Of a stretch of DNA of 64,000 nucleotides, positions 8,963-19,324 are shown piece after piece. This DNA is from CAWAND01 sp963727915 (GTDB lineage Bacteria; Chloroflexota; Anaerolineae; Anaerolineales; E44-bin32): NCBI GenBank assembly GCA_963727915.1, contig CAVSID010000003.1, positions 248,001-312,000 on the forward strand, read 5' to 3'. The position numbers were made by a program, and so were the translations under genes. Under the pieces are notes generated by a model, which saw only the letters and a list, made by a program, of their open reading frames with translations, was not told the origin of the DNA and made no database searches. The stretch's first letter is position 1. Every line of letters begins with the position of its first letter.

Positions 8963-9884
8963 ATGTTCGAGCGATCCCGTCTAACGCGTTTCGCCTGGCT
9001 GTCGATCGCCGCCGCCCTGACCACCATGGGCCTCAAGTCGACCGCCTATCTCCTGACCGGTTCGGTGGGGCTGCTTTCGGACGCGCTGGAATCGGGCGTC
9101 AACCTGGCGGCGGCTATCCTGACTCTGATCGTGCTCACCGCCGTTGCCCGGCCTCCGGACGAAGAACACGCGTACGGGCACGAGAAGGCCGAGTACTTCT
9201 CAAGCGGGGCCGAAGGCGCGTTTATCCTGATCGCTGCCAGCGTGATCGCCTACGAAGCGGTCGAACGGCTTATCACGCCCGTCCCCCTGGAGCAGCTCGA
9301 CCTAGGGCTGTTGATTTCCGTCGCCGCCTCCATCGTCAACCTGATCGTGGCCCAGGTGCTTCTGCGGGTGGGACGCAGCGCGCGATCGATCGCCCTGGAG
9401 GCCGATGCCCGGCACCTGATGACCGATGTGTGGACGTCCGGGGCGATTTTGGTGGGCGTAGGGCTGGTCGCCCTGACACATTGGGAGCCGCTCGAACTCG
9501 ATCGTGGCACTGGGGGCGGCTGCCGGGATCGCCTGGGCAGGGATCGGCCTGATCCGCGGTTCGATCTTGGGCCTGATGGACCCCGCCCTGCCCGACACAG
9601 ACGTGGAAGCCGTCCGAAGCATCCTCGCCGGGTACCAGCCGCAAGGGGTTCGCTACCACGCGCTGCGCACTCGCCAATCCGGGGCGCGCTCGTTTGTGTC
9701 GATGCACATCCAGGTGCCCGGGGGTTGGAACGTCCAACGCGGCCACGATCTGTTGGAGACCATCGAAGACCAGGTACGCCAGGTCGTCCCCGCAGCCACC
9801 GTCTTCACCCATATCGAGCCGATCGAAGATCCCGCCTCCTGGCAGGATCAGAAGTTGGACAGGCGTCCGGACCCCCCAACCTAG
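8963..9884 (+). CDS. Cation diffusion facilitator (CDF) family metal/proton antiporter, one frameshift
   Basis: Exports divalent metal ions across the inner membrane. The membrane part has the CDF motifs SVGLLSDALESGVNL (first metal-site Asp), DEEHAYGHEKAEY (His-containing loop, here HAYGHEK) and EADARHLMTDVWTS (second site HxxxD). Six membrane helices are expected. The frame breaks near 9495-9520, then continues as the cytoplasmic domain: IRGSILGLMDPALPDTD, then a ferredoxin-like fold ending FTHIEP, typical of CDF C-terminal domains. Total of about 305 residues is normal. No ribosome binding site precedes ATG 8963, consistent with the -10 placed next to it. Metal specificity cannot be read with confidence. 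Confidence 0.83.
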
Positions 9885-10001
9885 ATCCAGGCGTGACTCA
9901 CCGCCTCGGCGGTGAGGGGGCTGAACCCGCTCGGGCTGGCGATCTCTTGATTCCAGTTTGATAAGTTGCAGCTGATCTGTCTTCTCAGAGTCTGGCCGCG
10001 G

Positions 10002-11634
10002 CTACGGCACGCAGGTCGGCCAGTTCTGGTTGCCGTGCTTCCCGTCGTAGCAATGCTTGGGTTCCGTCGGAGGCGGCGACGTAGGAGGAGGCGGGGGCGC
10101 TGGGGTATTGGTCGGTGGGGGAGGCGCCGAGGTATTAGTCGGGGAGGGTGGCGCCGAGGTGTTGGTCGGAGGGGGAGGCGCCGAGGTGTTGGTCGGTGGC
10201 GGTGGCGCCGCGGTGTTGGTCGGCGCGGGTGGCGCCGAGGTGTTGGTTGGAACTGTCGTCCCGCCGGATGAGGTCGGGCTTGGCGTCCGCGTGGCGGTTG
10301 GCCCGGGCTGTGAGTTGCCGCCGCCACCTGAACCGCTGCCCCCCTGAGTCGGGGTGGACCCCAAGGTGGCCCCATCCACTTGAATCTCTCCGGTCGGCGT
10401 GGGTGTCGGCGAACCCGTCGGCGGTGTTAGCTCCACCGGCTGGGCACGATTGGCGGGCGCCATGGCCACCATGGTAGCTTGCACGATCATGGCGATCTCG
10501 GTGGGGGACAAACCCAATCCCGAGCTGCCAGCCACTTGGGTATTGAGGGCGCGGATGGTCGCCTCATAGTTGATCGGCGTCACACTTTCCCGAAGCGCCC
10601 CTGTCTCGGCCCCCGGTTGGAAGGCGGCCAGGGCAAACCCGGCGGATGGCAGCACGACCAGGAGCACCGTCGCCAGCGCCGCCGTCCGGTACCGCCAGTG
10701 CCACACCTTGCGGAGGGTCACGATCGGACCGGAGATGGGCGATCGCTCCAAGATCCAGGTGGAGATATCGAACCGGTCCATCTGAGGAATGAAATTCCCG
10801 GCCTCATCCAGGCTGGCCGCCACCGCCTCATCGAAGGCGAGCGCCAAATCGGAAACCGAGTCAAAACGGTCCCCGGGGCGCTTGCTGAGCGCCTTGTTGA
10901 GCACACGCTCGACATCACGCGGGATGCGCGGATTGACCGCCCTTGGCCCAGGCAGGGGCTGGTTAATGTGTTGCACAGCGATCGCCATCGGTGTGTCGCC
11001 GGAGAAGGGGAGTTGGCCCGTGCACAGCTGATAGAGCAAGATCCCCAGCGAGTATTGATCCGAGCTGGCGGTGAGCTGGTCCCCCTGGCACTGCTCGGGC
11101 GACATGTACGACGGCGTCCCGATCAGAGCCGAACCTGTCAGGCTAAGCGAGGCGTCGATGACGTGGGCAAACCCAAAATCGGAGAGGAGGGCTTGGCCGT
11201 CATCGGACAGCAAGACGTTGGATGGCTTGACATCCCTGTGGACGATGCCGTGGTCGTGAGCGAACTGCAGCCCGGAGGAGATATCGTTGACAATCTCGAC
11301 CCCCTCTTGGGGCGTGAGCGGACCACTCTGGAGGCGGTTGTAGAGCGTGCCGCGTGGCATGAACGGCATCACAATGTAGGCAAAGCCATTCTGGTTGCCG
11401 TAGTCCAGCACAGGCACGATGTTGGGATGCTTCAACTCGAGGAGCAACTCGACTTCGCGCTTGAAATCGGGCCTCGAACTTAGGGTCTTGGGCGATATAG
11501 GGGGAGAGGACCTTGACGGCGACGGTTTCGTTGCGCACCAGGTCGAGGGCTTTGAATACCATCGTCATCCCACCCTGGCCGATTTGCTCCAGGATGTGAT
11601 AGTTGCCGAGCTTCAACCCCTCGAGACGATCCAT
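10002..11634 (-). CDS. Membrane-anchored Ser/Thr protein kinase with proline-rich outer domain, one frameshift
   Basis: PknB-like kinase. N-terminal kinase domain: Gly loop IGQGGM, lysine in VAVKVL, catalytic loop HRDVKPSN, DFG motif, and activation segment GTPSYMSPEQ. The first 55 residues (from ATG 11634) and the rest are in different frames, joining near 11440-11475. After about residue 270 a membrane helix (AALATVLLVVLPSAGFALAAF) is followed by an outer region of Thr/Pro-rich low complexity ending in a repeated PTNTSAPPP block and a short Cys-containing tail (HCYDGKHGNQNWPTC). No PASTA or NHL repeats are visible. Its substrates are unknown. The 3' part overlaps no other gene. Confidence 0.85.
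10060..10250 (-). repeat. Tandem coding repeat (PTNTSAPPP units) in the kinase gene
   Basis: About seven imperfect units of 27-30 bases encode PTNTSAPPP-type peptides, varying between PPPP, PPSP and PPAP. The repeat keeps the kinase reading frame, so it is a protein linker rather than a DNA element. Such tracts change copy number easily and are prone to assembly error. Confidence 0.8.
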
Positions 11635-11821
11635 CCAGAATCACTGCTCCCATCACACCGCCCCAAGTCGCGGCCCGGAAGCAAATGGCCCAGGCAGAAA
11701 CGCAAACAAGGCGGCGTGCTTCCCTCCGGCATCATCCGCCATCCCAATTGTCCCTCGGTCGCAGCTAGGAATCAAGTACTAGATATAGGTAAATCGCCCC
11801 TCGGACCGCCAACCGTGGGGG

Positions 11822-12118
11822 TCACTCGGCGTCGACAGCATACATAAGGGTCACCAAGCCCTCAGCGAAGGTGTTGAGATTGTCCCCAGCGGCCTGCATT
11901 TCGGGGCTCCGCATGGCGATCTTGAGGGCCTCCTCGTCCTGGAAACGCATCACCGCCAGCATGTAGCAGCCGTTCCCCATCAGTGTGCGCTGGATACGCT
12001 TCACGTCGATGTCCAGCAGGCCCGGTACCTGGCGAATGAGTGGTACGTGGGTGTCGAAGTAGGCCTTGTCGAAGGCCTGCGGATCATCCGGTTGGGCGTA
12101 AATGGCGATCAGATCCAT
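11822..12118 (-). CDS. EthD-family protein (dimeric alpha/beta barrel)
   Basis: 98 residues. The sequence MDLIAIYAQPDDPQAFDKAY followed by THVPLIRQVPGL is the EthD-type opening (Y..P.D...FD..Y...H.PL...PGL). Start ATG 12118 with AAGGAG about 11 bases upstream. EthD-like proteins are small ferredoxin-like dimers, often encoded next to aromatic-degradation oxygenases; the role is rarely known. Here it follows paaD, at the end of the phenylacetate cluster. Intact. Confidence 0.75.
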   Translation of the reverse strand: MDLIAIYAQPDDPQAFDKAYFDTHVPLIRQVPGLLDIDVKRIQRTLMGNGCYMLAVMRFQDEEALKIAMRSPEMQAAGDNLNTFAEGLVTLMYAVDAE

Positions 12119-12150
12119 GGCTTGAGACTCCTTGGGAGCCCGGCAACGAC

Positions 12151-12654
12151 CTACAGGGGTTTGAAGGCCTCGAAAGGCTGGTGGCAGCTGTTGCAGAAGT
12201 GGATCGATCGGCAGGCCGTCGACCCAAACGCGTTCTTGACCTCGGTGTTCTCCGAGCCACAATAGGGACAGGCCGCAGGCTGATCAAGCACCAGCCGCAC
12301 GTTGCCCCCGTGCCTGCGAGGCGGTGAGAGGCCGAATTCCCTGAGGCGGGACAGGGTCTCCAGAGACAGGTCGTCCGTCGTCCAAGGTGGATCAAGCTTG
12401 AGGACGACCTCGGCCGTCTCGAACCCCAGACCGAGCATGGTGCGCCGAATCTCGTCACGCATGGCCGACAAGGCCGGGCAGCCGGCAAAGGTGGGCGTGA
12501 TCGTCACCCGTACATGCCCCCCTTCCACTTCGACCTGTCGGGCGACGTTCAATTCGACCACCGAGACCACCGGGATTTCCGGGTCCTTGACACCCTCCAA
12601 CGCGGCCCAGATTTCCGGCAGCTCGGGCAGTCCCCTGGTACGCTTGTCTACCAT
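12151..12654 (-). CDS. paaD: Phenylacetyl-CoA 1,2-epoxidase accessory subunit PaaD
   Basis: 167 residues, intact. N-terminal DUF59/MIP18-type domain (VKDPEIPVVSVVELN, then TPTFAGCPAL) and a C-terminal zinc ribbon CPYCGS...CNSCHQPFEAF, the standard PaaD layout. PaaD is thought to assist iron or Fe-S assembly for the multicomponent epoxidase. ATG at 12652-12654 overlaps the paaC stop (12648-12650), so translation is coupled. Confidence 0.9.
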   Translation of the reverse strand: MVDKRTRGLPELPEIWAALEGVKDPEIPVVSVVELNVARQVEVEGGHVRVTITPTFAGCPALSAMRDEIRRTMLGLGFETAEVVLKLDPPWTTDDLSLETLSRLREFGLSPPRRHGGNVRLVLDQPAACPYCGSENTEVKNAFGSTACRSIHFCNSCHQPFEAFKPL

Positions 12655-13416
12655 GACACCCCCGGATAGGCGCGCGCCACTGACTGCATTTCCGTCAGCA
12701 GTCCGACCAGATGCTCGCTGTGTGCGCGTCGGTTCGTGACACGCGGTGTCTCAACGCCGGGGAGCGCCAGGCCGGCACGTTCGAGGTCCGCTTCGACGGC
12801 AGCCAGCCACGCTTCTCGTAGGGCCGCCTTTGACGGGATCAGATCCGCTTCGGCCAGGTCGGCCTCGCCCGGCCCTGGCACGAACAGCTGCAGAGCGTAG
12901 GGCCAGATTTCGGTGAGTGCCTTAGCCAGGCGGCGGTGGGACTCGTCGGTCCCCCTCCCGAGGCGCTGGATCCACGCCTGCGTATGGCGCAGGTGGTAGA
13001 TCTCTTCGCGGGCGATCTTGGAGGCCGTCTCCGCCAGGGGTTGGTAGCTCGATTTCGTCAGGCCCGGGAGCCACACCGATTCGGCCGCGTCGAACAGGTA
13101 CTGTCGCAACATGCTGAACGCCCAGTCGCCGCGGGGCAGTTCGACCAGCTGGACGTTGCGGAAGAAGGGTGCCTCCCGAAAGAAGACCATCTGGTCCGGG
13201 TGGGTTTCAGGATCTTCGCCAGCCAGCTCGGCATGCAGCCGATACCATAAGCTGGCATGGCCCATTTCATCGACAGCCAGGTTGGTGAAGGCGATGTCTT
13301 CTTCCAGAATCGGGGCATGCCCGGTCCATTCCGAGTTGCGGTGGGCCAGAGACCAATTCATCATCGGCCATGGCCAGAAGGTAGCTGGCAAGGTGAGGCT
13401 TGAGGTTGTCTTTCAT
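12648..13416 (-). CDS. paaC: Phenylacetyl-CoA 1,2-epoxidase structural subunit PaaC, one frameshift
   Basis: Ferritin-like partner of the catalytic subunit PaaA. It begins MKDNLKPHLASYLLAMADDE at ATG 13416, then one extra base near 13350 shifts the frame to LAHRNSEWTGHAPILEEDIA. Helical landmarks DEMGHASLWYR and REEIYHLRHTQAW correspond to the remnants of the diiron motif. The start overlaps the paaB stop by one base (TGATG). About 255 residues, as expected. Confidence 0.88.
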
Positions 13417-13957
13417 CACTCATCGCCCGGCGGATCAGCCTGGCCGGCTTTGATTTCGCGGATCAACCGTTCGGTGTGATAGAAGGATTGGTGGCGAAAG
13501 GGTTTGTCGTGCGCGGCCTCAAACCAGGCGGGCCCCTCGTCTTCCGGGCTGGCAGTAACGACCAACTCAGGGAACCACCAACCAGACCCAGACATCGCCT
13601 TGGTAGGCCTCGGATGCCTTGCGGAATGCCACGGCCGGGCGAATCGGCAGCGACCTGGCCAACATGCGCGTGCTGGCCCTTGGTGGCGGCTTTGGTAAAG
13701 ACTTCGTAAACCAGTGGTCGCCGCCGGTGGTCATCCTCGGAGCTAGGTCGGCCAAACCATCAACCGTGACCTCTGCCACGCGGGCCGCCGGGGCCACCCA
13801 CAAGCTGACACAGTCCGGACGTCGGACAAAGACGTCGCGCGCGTTGAGCAGGGCCATCTCTCCGTCCGGGGCGTGGATGCTGCCGCAATTCAGATGAGGG
13901 GAATCGGCGGCGTCCTTGCTTGAAGACATAGAACCGCGGCCACTGCGTGTCGGTCAA
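13416..13957 (-). CDS. paaB: Phenylacetyl-CoA 1,2-epoxidase subunit PaaB, extended form, frameshifted
   Basis: Small bridging subunit of the epoxidase. The N-terminus TDTQWPRFYVFKQ (TTG start at 13955-13957, GGAGG just upstream, 4-base overlap with the paaA stop) leads by a slip near 13915 into HLNCGSIHAPDGEMALLNAR and VFVRRPDCVSLWV, the PaaB core. Further slips lead to a second segment, WWFPELVVTASPEDEGPAWF, and the ending HDKPFRHQSFYHTERLIREI. The corrected length of about 180 residues is roughly twice the classical PaaB of about 95. I read this as a lineage-specific extended PaaB, not two genes, because no start signal separates the halves. Confidence 0.8.
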
Positions 13958-14907
13958 CTGACCTCCACCATTTCGGCGCGTTCCGCATAGGCCGCCAGCG
14001 CTTCCCGGACCCAGCGGCCGTCCTCATGGGCCTTGCGGCGGGCACCGAGCCGTTCCTTGTTGCACGGGCCGTCCCCGTGGATCACCCGCCAGAACTCATC
14101 CCAGTCGATCTCGCCGATCGTCCAATGCCCAGCGCTATCATCAAACGACAGGTCGGGATCGGGCACCGACAAGCCCAGGGCATGCAGCTCCGGTATCAGA
14201 TTGTCGACAAACGTCTGGCGCAGCTCATCGTTGGTGCGGGTCTTGATCCCCCATCGGATAAGTTGAGGCGAGTTGGGGGAGTTGGAGTCATGCGGGCCGA
14301 ACATCATCAGCGTCGGCCACCACCAGCGGTTCACAGCATCCTGGACCATCTGCTTCTGTTCGGGCGTGCCGCGTGCCATGCGGATGACCATCTCTTTCCC
14401 CTGCTTCATGTGGAAGCTTTCCTCGGCGCAGATGCGGATGTTGGCGCGGGAATATGGGCCGTAGGAACAGCGGGCGAGCATGGTCTGGTTGAGGATGGCG
14501 GCACCATCGACAAAATAGCCGATGATCCCGATGTCCGCCCAGCTCAGGGTCGGGTAGTTGAAGATGTTGGAGTACTTCGCCTTCTCTGTAAGCAGCGCAT
14601 CGAGAAGCTCCTGGCGGTCGACGCCGAGGGTCTCGGCAGCGTGGTACAGGTACTCGCCATGGCCGGCTTCATCCTGAACCTTGGCCAGCAGGACCAGCTT
14701 GCGGCGCAGATTGGGCGCACGCGTGATCCAGCCCCCCTCGGGCAGCATGCCCGACCACCTCGCTGTGGGCGTGCTGGGAGATCATGCGGACCAGCTGCTG
14801 GCGATAGGCCTCGGGCATCCAGTCGCCGGGTTCAATCTTCTCGCCGCGGGCAATGCGGTCTTCGAAGGCGGCCAGCTTGTCCTCGATCTATCTGATTCAG
14901 CGACCAT
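13954..14907 (-). CDS. paaA: Phenylacetyl-CoA 1,2-epoxidase catalytic subunit PaaA, frameshifted
   Basis: Diiron oxygenase that epoxidises the ring of phenylacetyl-CoA. Two ExxH iron-ligand motifs are visible: DEAGHGEYLYHAAE and AEESFHMKQG. The N-terminal section (EDKLAAFEDRIARGEKIEPG through MISQHAHSEVVG) is separated from the body by one extra base near 14748, and another slip is needed near 14890 to reach the start I prefer, ATG 14907, with AGGAG about 9 bases upstream. First gene of paaABCD. PaaE, the reductase that feeds electrons, is not in this window. Confidence 0.88.
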
Positions 14908-14980
14908 CGGCCTGCATCTCCTCAGGGTTATCAGCCGTGCACCCGGACAAACGCAGGCGCCTCAATCGGGCCACAAACTC

Positions 14981-14986
14981 ATTATA
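14981..14986 (-). promoter_or_regulatory. -10 element for paaABCD
   Basis: On the minus strand this reads TATAAT, about 75 bases before the paaA start and within the 150-base gap after the crotonase gene. No consensus -35 at 17 bases. It suggests paaABCD can be transcribed separately from the upstream genes. Confidence 0.45.
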
Positions 14987-15060
14987 AGGGCTGCAGACAG
15001 TGCTACCATCGGACAGGGCGCTAGCCCTCGGGTGGGTGTCCCTCGGGCCACTCGGGAGCA

Positions 15061-15911
15061 TCATCTTCCATCCAGCGGCGCCGTGATCTCGCCGTAGTCC
15101 GGCGGGCGCTTTTCGATGAACGAGCGCACGCCCTCGCGCGTTTCCGGACTGGTGTTGTGGATCGCCAGCCAATCACGCCCATGGCCGATGGTCAGATGCC
15201 AGCTGAAATCCCGCCAGAAGTTGAGCTGCTGCTTGGTGTAGCGGGTCTTTTCAGGGAACTTGTTGATCAGCTTGGCCACCAGACCGTCCACGGTCTTGTC
15301 CAACTCTGCCCGCGGCACGGCGTAGTTCACCAGTCCCCATTCAGCTGCCTTGGGCGCCGGGATTTCCTCGTTGAGGAACAGGATCTCGCGCGCCCGCCGG
15401 TCGCCGACGATCAGCGGCAGGAACTGGGTCGCCCCGGCCAGGGCCACGCTGCCGTGGCTGGTGCCGACCTGGCGAATGTAGATATCATCAGCCGCTACGG
15501 CCAAATCGCAGCTCATGTTGAACTCATTGCCGCCGCCCACCACGATGCCGTTGAGCCGGGCGATGGTCGGCTTGCCGATGTTTCTCAGCCTCTCGTGGCA
15601 CTCGATGAAGCGTCCCATCCATTTCCAATAATCCCGCGGCCGCTCCAGAAAGGACTTCCTGCTCATTGAGGTCCGCGCCGGTGCAGAATGCCCGATCCCC
15701 CGCCCCGGTGAGGACCAGCACAGCCACCTCGTCATCCCAGCTGGCGTCCAGAAAGGCCGCGTTCAACTCCTCCAGCATCGGCCCGTTGACGGCATTGAGC
15801 ACCTCCGGACGGTTGAAGGTCACCGTCGCCCGCCCATCCCCCTTCGCGGTACTCGATCAGCTCGAAGTCAAAAGACTCGGCCGGACGTCCCACATATGTG
15901 CGATTTTTCAC
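15061..15911 (-). CDS. Enoyl-CoA hydratase/isomerase (crotonase) family, PaaG-like by context, frameshifted
   Basis: GTG start at 15911 with GGGAGGG about 7 bases upstream gives VKNRTYVGRPAESFDFELIE. Slips then join VTFNRPEVLNAVN, VLTGAGDRAFCTGADLNEQE (CoA/oxyanion loop) and GIVVGGGNEFNMSCDLAVAA (second oxyanion-hole loop, GGGNEF). The C-terminal part is intact and ends RPPDYGEITAPLDGR. The neighbours (paaABCD downstream, PaaH-like dehydrogenase upstream) suggest it isomerises or hydrates an intermediate of phenylacetate breakdown. Crotonase substrates cannot be assigned from sequence alone, so the PaaG role is inference. Confidence 0.78.
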
Positions 15912-15913
15912 AA

Positions 15914-17523
15914 TCAACCCTCCCAAGATGTCGAGCTGGATTCGATCAGCCGCCCTGCGTCCCCCAGACGCATCGGCCCTGACCTGGCGGCGAAGCCAAG
16001 GCGCTGGTCGGTAGCGGTCTTCGCCAAACTCCCGCTGCAGGTGTTCGAGGACGACAAGCACGCGATCGAAGACCGAGCGCCCGGCCCCATTTGATCGGGC
16101 CGTGTCGGATAGCTGACCCCCAACTCCATCGCCTCGTCGAGGGCCGCCTTCTGTCGCCATGCCCTCCCCCAGCGCAAAGGCGGCTTCGTTGACCAGCATG
16201 GCCACGATGCGCGGGGCAGACCATTCCCGGCGGGTCGTCGACCCACAGCGGCAGCTTGCCCAAGCCTCGGATCACAGCCTTCCGCCTGGTCGCGCGCAGC
16301 TTGCGCTGTGAACGGCCCCTTGGTCAGACTGGCCACCCTGCCCGACGCCAGGAAGAGCCCATCGAAGCCGACCAAGCGCTCGGGGTGGGTCACCCAGCGA
16401 CTGGCCTCATGCAGCGTCACGTCCGCTGACTGGCAGAAGAGCGGCCGGGCTTCGGGGAGATCCCCGATCCACTGCCCGCAGCAGGATCTCGGGCAGCCCC
16501 TCATCGGCTCCTGCTCGGACCAGCCCCGCCTGCGCCGTCTGCGGTGAGTCAGCCGCCGCTCCCACCGACCGCACGAGCTCTCCCAGTCCGGGTGCCCAGG
16601 ACCCGCGCGAGACAAACAGCGGTCCCACCGATGGGTCGGGCTCTGGAAACTCGGGGGCTTCGGACCGGTCTGCCTCAGGATACTGGTAGAACCCGCTGCC
16701 GGTCTTGCGACCCAAGCTGCCCTGCAGCACCATGTGCTTTTGGATCGGATGCGGCCGGTAGCGCGGCTCGCCGAAGGTCTGCTCGTACATGGAGGTCATG
16801 GCAGCCAGGTTGACGTCGATACCGATCAGGTCCATCAGACGAAACGGACCCATACGGAAGCCAGCCCCGATACTGGATGATCCAATCCAACGTCTGAACG
16901 TCAGCGGCCGCTTCTCCTAGCAGCTTGAGGGCCTCGCCATAGAAGGGCCGTGCCACCCGATTGACGATGAAGCCGGGCGAATCCGCCACCACTACCGGGG
17001 ATTTCCCCATCCTGCGTGCCAGGTCGACGGTGCGTTCGATCGTTGAATTCGGAGGTGAAGGCAGTTCGCACAACTTCGACCAGAGGCAGGACCGCCGCCG
17101 GATTGAAGAAGTGCATTCCGACTGCCCGATCCGGCGATGTCGAGCGCGGCGGCGATAGCCGTCACCGGAAGCGTGCTGGTGTTGGTGGCCAAAACGCAGT
17201 CCGCACGGCAGGTCGCCTGCAGATCGGCGAACACCCGACGTTTGAGGTCCAGCTCTTCTGGCACGGCCTCAATGACGACGTCGCACGGCGCCCAGGGCGT
17301 CCAAACCGTGTACTGCCGTCAACCCGGCCAGGGCCTCGAGCTCGCCCTTCCGCTCCAGATGGTGTTTCAGATAGGCGAGGCCGCGCTCGAGCACATCCCC
17401 GGAAACGTCGAACAGCACAACCGCCTGGCGTGCGTAGAGCGCCGCCAAGGCGATGCCCGAGCCCATCGTTCCGGCGCCGACAATGCCGAGCCGGGTCCTC
17501 GTTTCCGGGGAGTGTGGACTCAT
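15914..17523 (-). CDS. paaH: 3-hydroxyacyl-CoA dehydrogenase, PaaH-like with duplicated C-terminal domain, heavily frameshifted
   Basis: NAD-dependent dehydrogenase. Start ATG 17523 with GGAG 5-6 bases upstream. Rossmann fold LGIVGAGTMGSGIALAALYA, then VLATNTSTLPVTAIA and HFFNPAAVLPLVEVVR (catalytic His segment), and SPGFIVNRVARPFYGEAL opening the first C-terminal domain. A second C-terminal domain follows, with VAMLVNEAAFALGEG and DEAMELGVSYP and KWGRALGLD. This duplicated layout of about 500 residues is typical of 3-hydroxyadipyl-CoA dehydrogenase PaaH. At least five slips are needed (near 17260, 17130, 17080, 16870, 16600 and 16200). Stop TGA at 15914-15916, just before the crotonase start. 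Confidence 0.8.
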
Positions 17524-17553
17524 GTCAACTCCAAAAGCAGGGATGTGCCTGGC

Positions 17554-19308
17554 TCAGATCGTGCCGGGCGGCTGCCAGGGGTGGAAGTCGCGCAGGATTG
17601 AGCCGCCGATGAACTCGCGCAGGATCGAATTGTCCGGGATCAACTGCGTGTCCATGGGAAGGAACCACTCAAGAAAGGCCAGCAAGCGCTTGGCTTCGAC
17701 GTGGGCCGGCGTGCCGTAGGGGACCTGACGCAGCAGCGGTTCGGCCAGCGGTCCGAGGGCAGCGCCTTCGTAGACCAGGGCCGAGTTGAACATCACGTCG
17801 GCGTTTTCCTGGAAGGGGAAGATGTAGCGCTTCTCGCCTCGGCGCACCGATTCCCAGCGCCCGATCGTGTCAGCGGCCGAGTAGCCGCGATGCGACGCAT
17901 CGCGCACGATCCGCCGGATAAGCCGCGTGTCGGTGGTCGAGACACGGTTGTAGCGGTCGAGGTTGAGCTGCGTCAGGGCGGAGAGCGTAGATTCGGAACG
18001 TCGACTCGGCGGGGATCGCCGGAACCAATTCTGGGTTGAGCCCGTGGATGCCCTCCAGGATAATGAGATGCTCCGGCGACAAGTTGGAGGACATCACCTT
18101 CGGTCTGCTTGCCGCTCTGGAAGTCGTACTTGGGCAATCTGACCCTCTTGCCCTGGGTCAGCTCGCGCAGATCGTGGTTGAGCCGGGCCAGGTCCAAGCG
18201 CCCCTATCGATTCATAGTCGAGCTCGCCGTTCTCATCCTTGGGCGTCTTTTCGCGGTCAACGAAGAAATTGTCGAGTTCGATAGGAAAGGGGGAGAGCCC
18301 GAGGGCGAGCAGCTGGATCGACAGCCGCCGAGAAAAGGTGGTCTTGCCGGACGATGAAGGGCCGGCAATGAGCACCACCTGGACGTGATCGCTGGCATTC
18401 GGCGATTTGGGCAGCGATTTCCGAGATGCGCCGCTCGTGCAGCGCCTCGGCCACGAGCACGATCTCTCGCCCGCGGTCGTTCACCATGGCATCGTTGAGG
18501 GCCCCCACGCTGGGCACGCCCAACTTCTCCAGCCATTCACCATAGCGGCGGAAAGTGGCCAACAGCTTGGGGTACTCTGGCGGCGGAAGCAGATCGGTCG
18601 GGCTGTGCCGGCGAGGGAACTGCAGGGTAAACCCATCGCCGGCCTGGGCCAGGGCAAACCACTTCAGATAGCCGGTGCTGGGAACCATGTAGCCGTGGTG
18701 GTAGTCGCGATGATCGCCCAGCTTGTAGAACACCATGTGCGGTTTGCGCCGATGGGCCAGCAAGCCGCACCTTGTCCTCGTACCCCTTGGCGCGGAAGAA
18801 GCTCATCGCCTCCTCGACGCTGAGTTCCATCTTGGCGAAGGGCAGATCCTGCGCCACCAAGCGCCTTCATCCGCTCTTCGAGCCGGGCCAATTCCTGGCC
18901 GGAGAGAGCGGAGCGCTCCGCTGACCTGGCAGAAGTAGCCGCCAGACGCCACCGAATGATCGACGTTCAGCCGCGCCTCGGGGAACATGCCTTCGAAGGC
19001 GGCGGCCAAAAGGAACGTCAGCGAGCGGCGGTAGATGCGCATCCCATCGGCGTCGTCCATCGTCACGGGCTCGCACGCGGGCTTCCATCTCGATCGGGAC
19101 GGTGAGTTCGCGCAGCAGGCCATTGACGATGGCGCCCACAATCGGAGCACCGCCGGGGTGTGCTGTCGGCGAAGAACGTTTCCAGCTGCATGCCGCGCTG
19201 TCCCTCGAGGACCCGACCGTCAGGCAGATGTATTTCGACGGTCGGGCTCGGAGCGACCTCGTGAACCGCCCCGTCCGAGGGCGCGCGTTGGGTTTGGTCT
19301 AAGGTCAT
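17554..19308 (-). CDS. Nucleoside (uridine) kinase fused to TGS and ThrRS-like domains, heavily frameshifted
   Basis: The N-terminus is a TGS domain (VEIHLPDGRVLEGQRGMQLE) followed by a threonyl-tRNA-synthetase-like accessory region with MRIYRRSLTFLLAAAF and LNVDHSVASGGYFCQ. A linker (KPHMVFYKLGDHRDYHHGYM) leads to a P-loop kinase domain: VLIAGPSSSGKTTFSRRLSI, then FPIELDNFFVDREKTP, LIILEGIHGLNPEL, and an ending with REFIGGSILRDFHPW. This domain order is known in a family of bacterial nucleoside kinases (annotated as uridine kinase). At least six slips are needed. About 580 residues after correction. The cellular role of the TGS part is not known to me. Confidence 0.78.
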
Positions 19309-19318
19309 TGGATTGTTG

Positions 19319-19324
19319 ATTCTA
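19319..19324 (-). promoter_or_regulatory. -10 element of the nucleoside kinase gene, near-leaderless
   Basis: Minus-strand TAGAAT. The expected transcription start is about 19312, only 4 bases before ATG 19308. No ribosome binding site is visible and no good -35 is found. Confidence 0.4.

Noticed and set aside
10060..10250. Regularly spaced repeats that could suggest a CRISPR array or satellite
   Set aside because: The units keep one long reading frame and encode PTNTSAPPP peptides in the kinase; there are no unique spacers.
15896..15913. Further copy of the palindrome, ATGTGC-GATTTT-TCACAA
   Set aside because: Two mismatches in one arm and it overlaps the start of the crotonase coding sequence.
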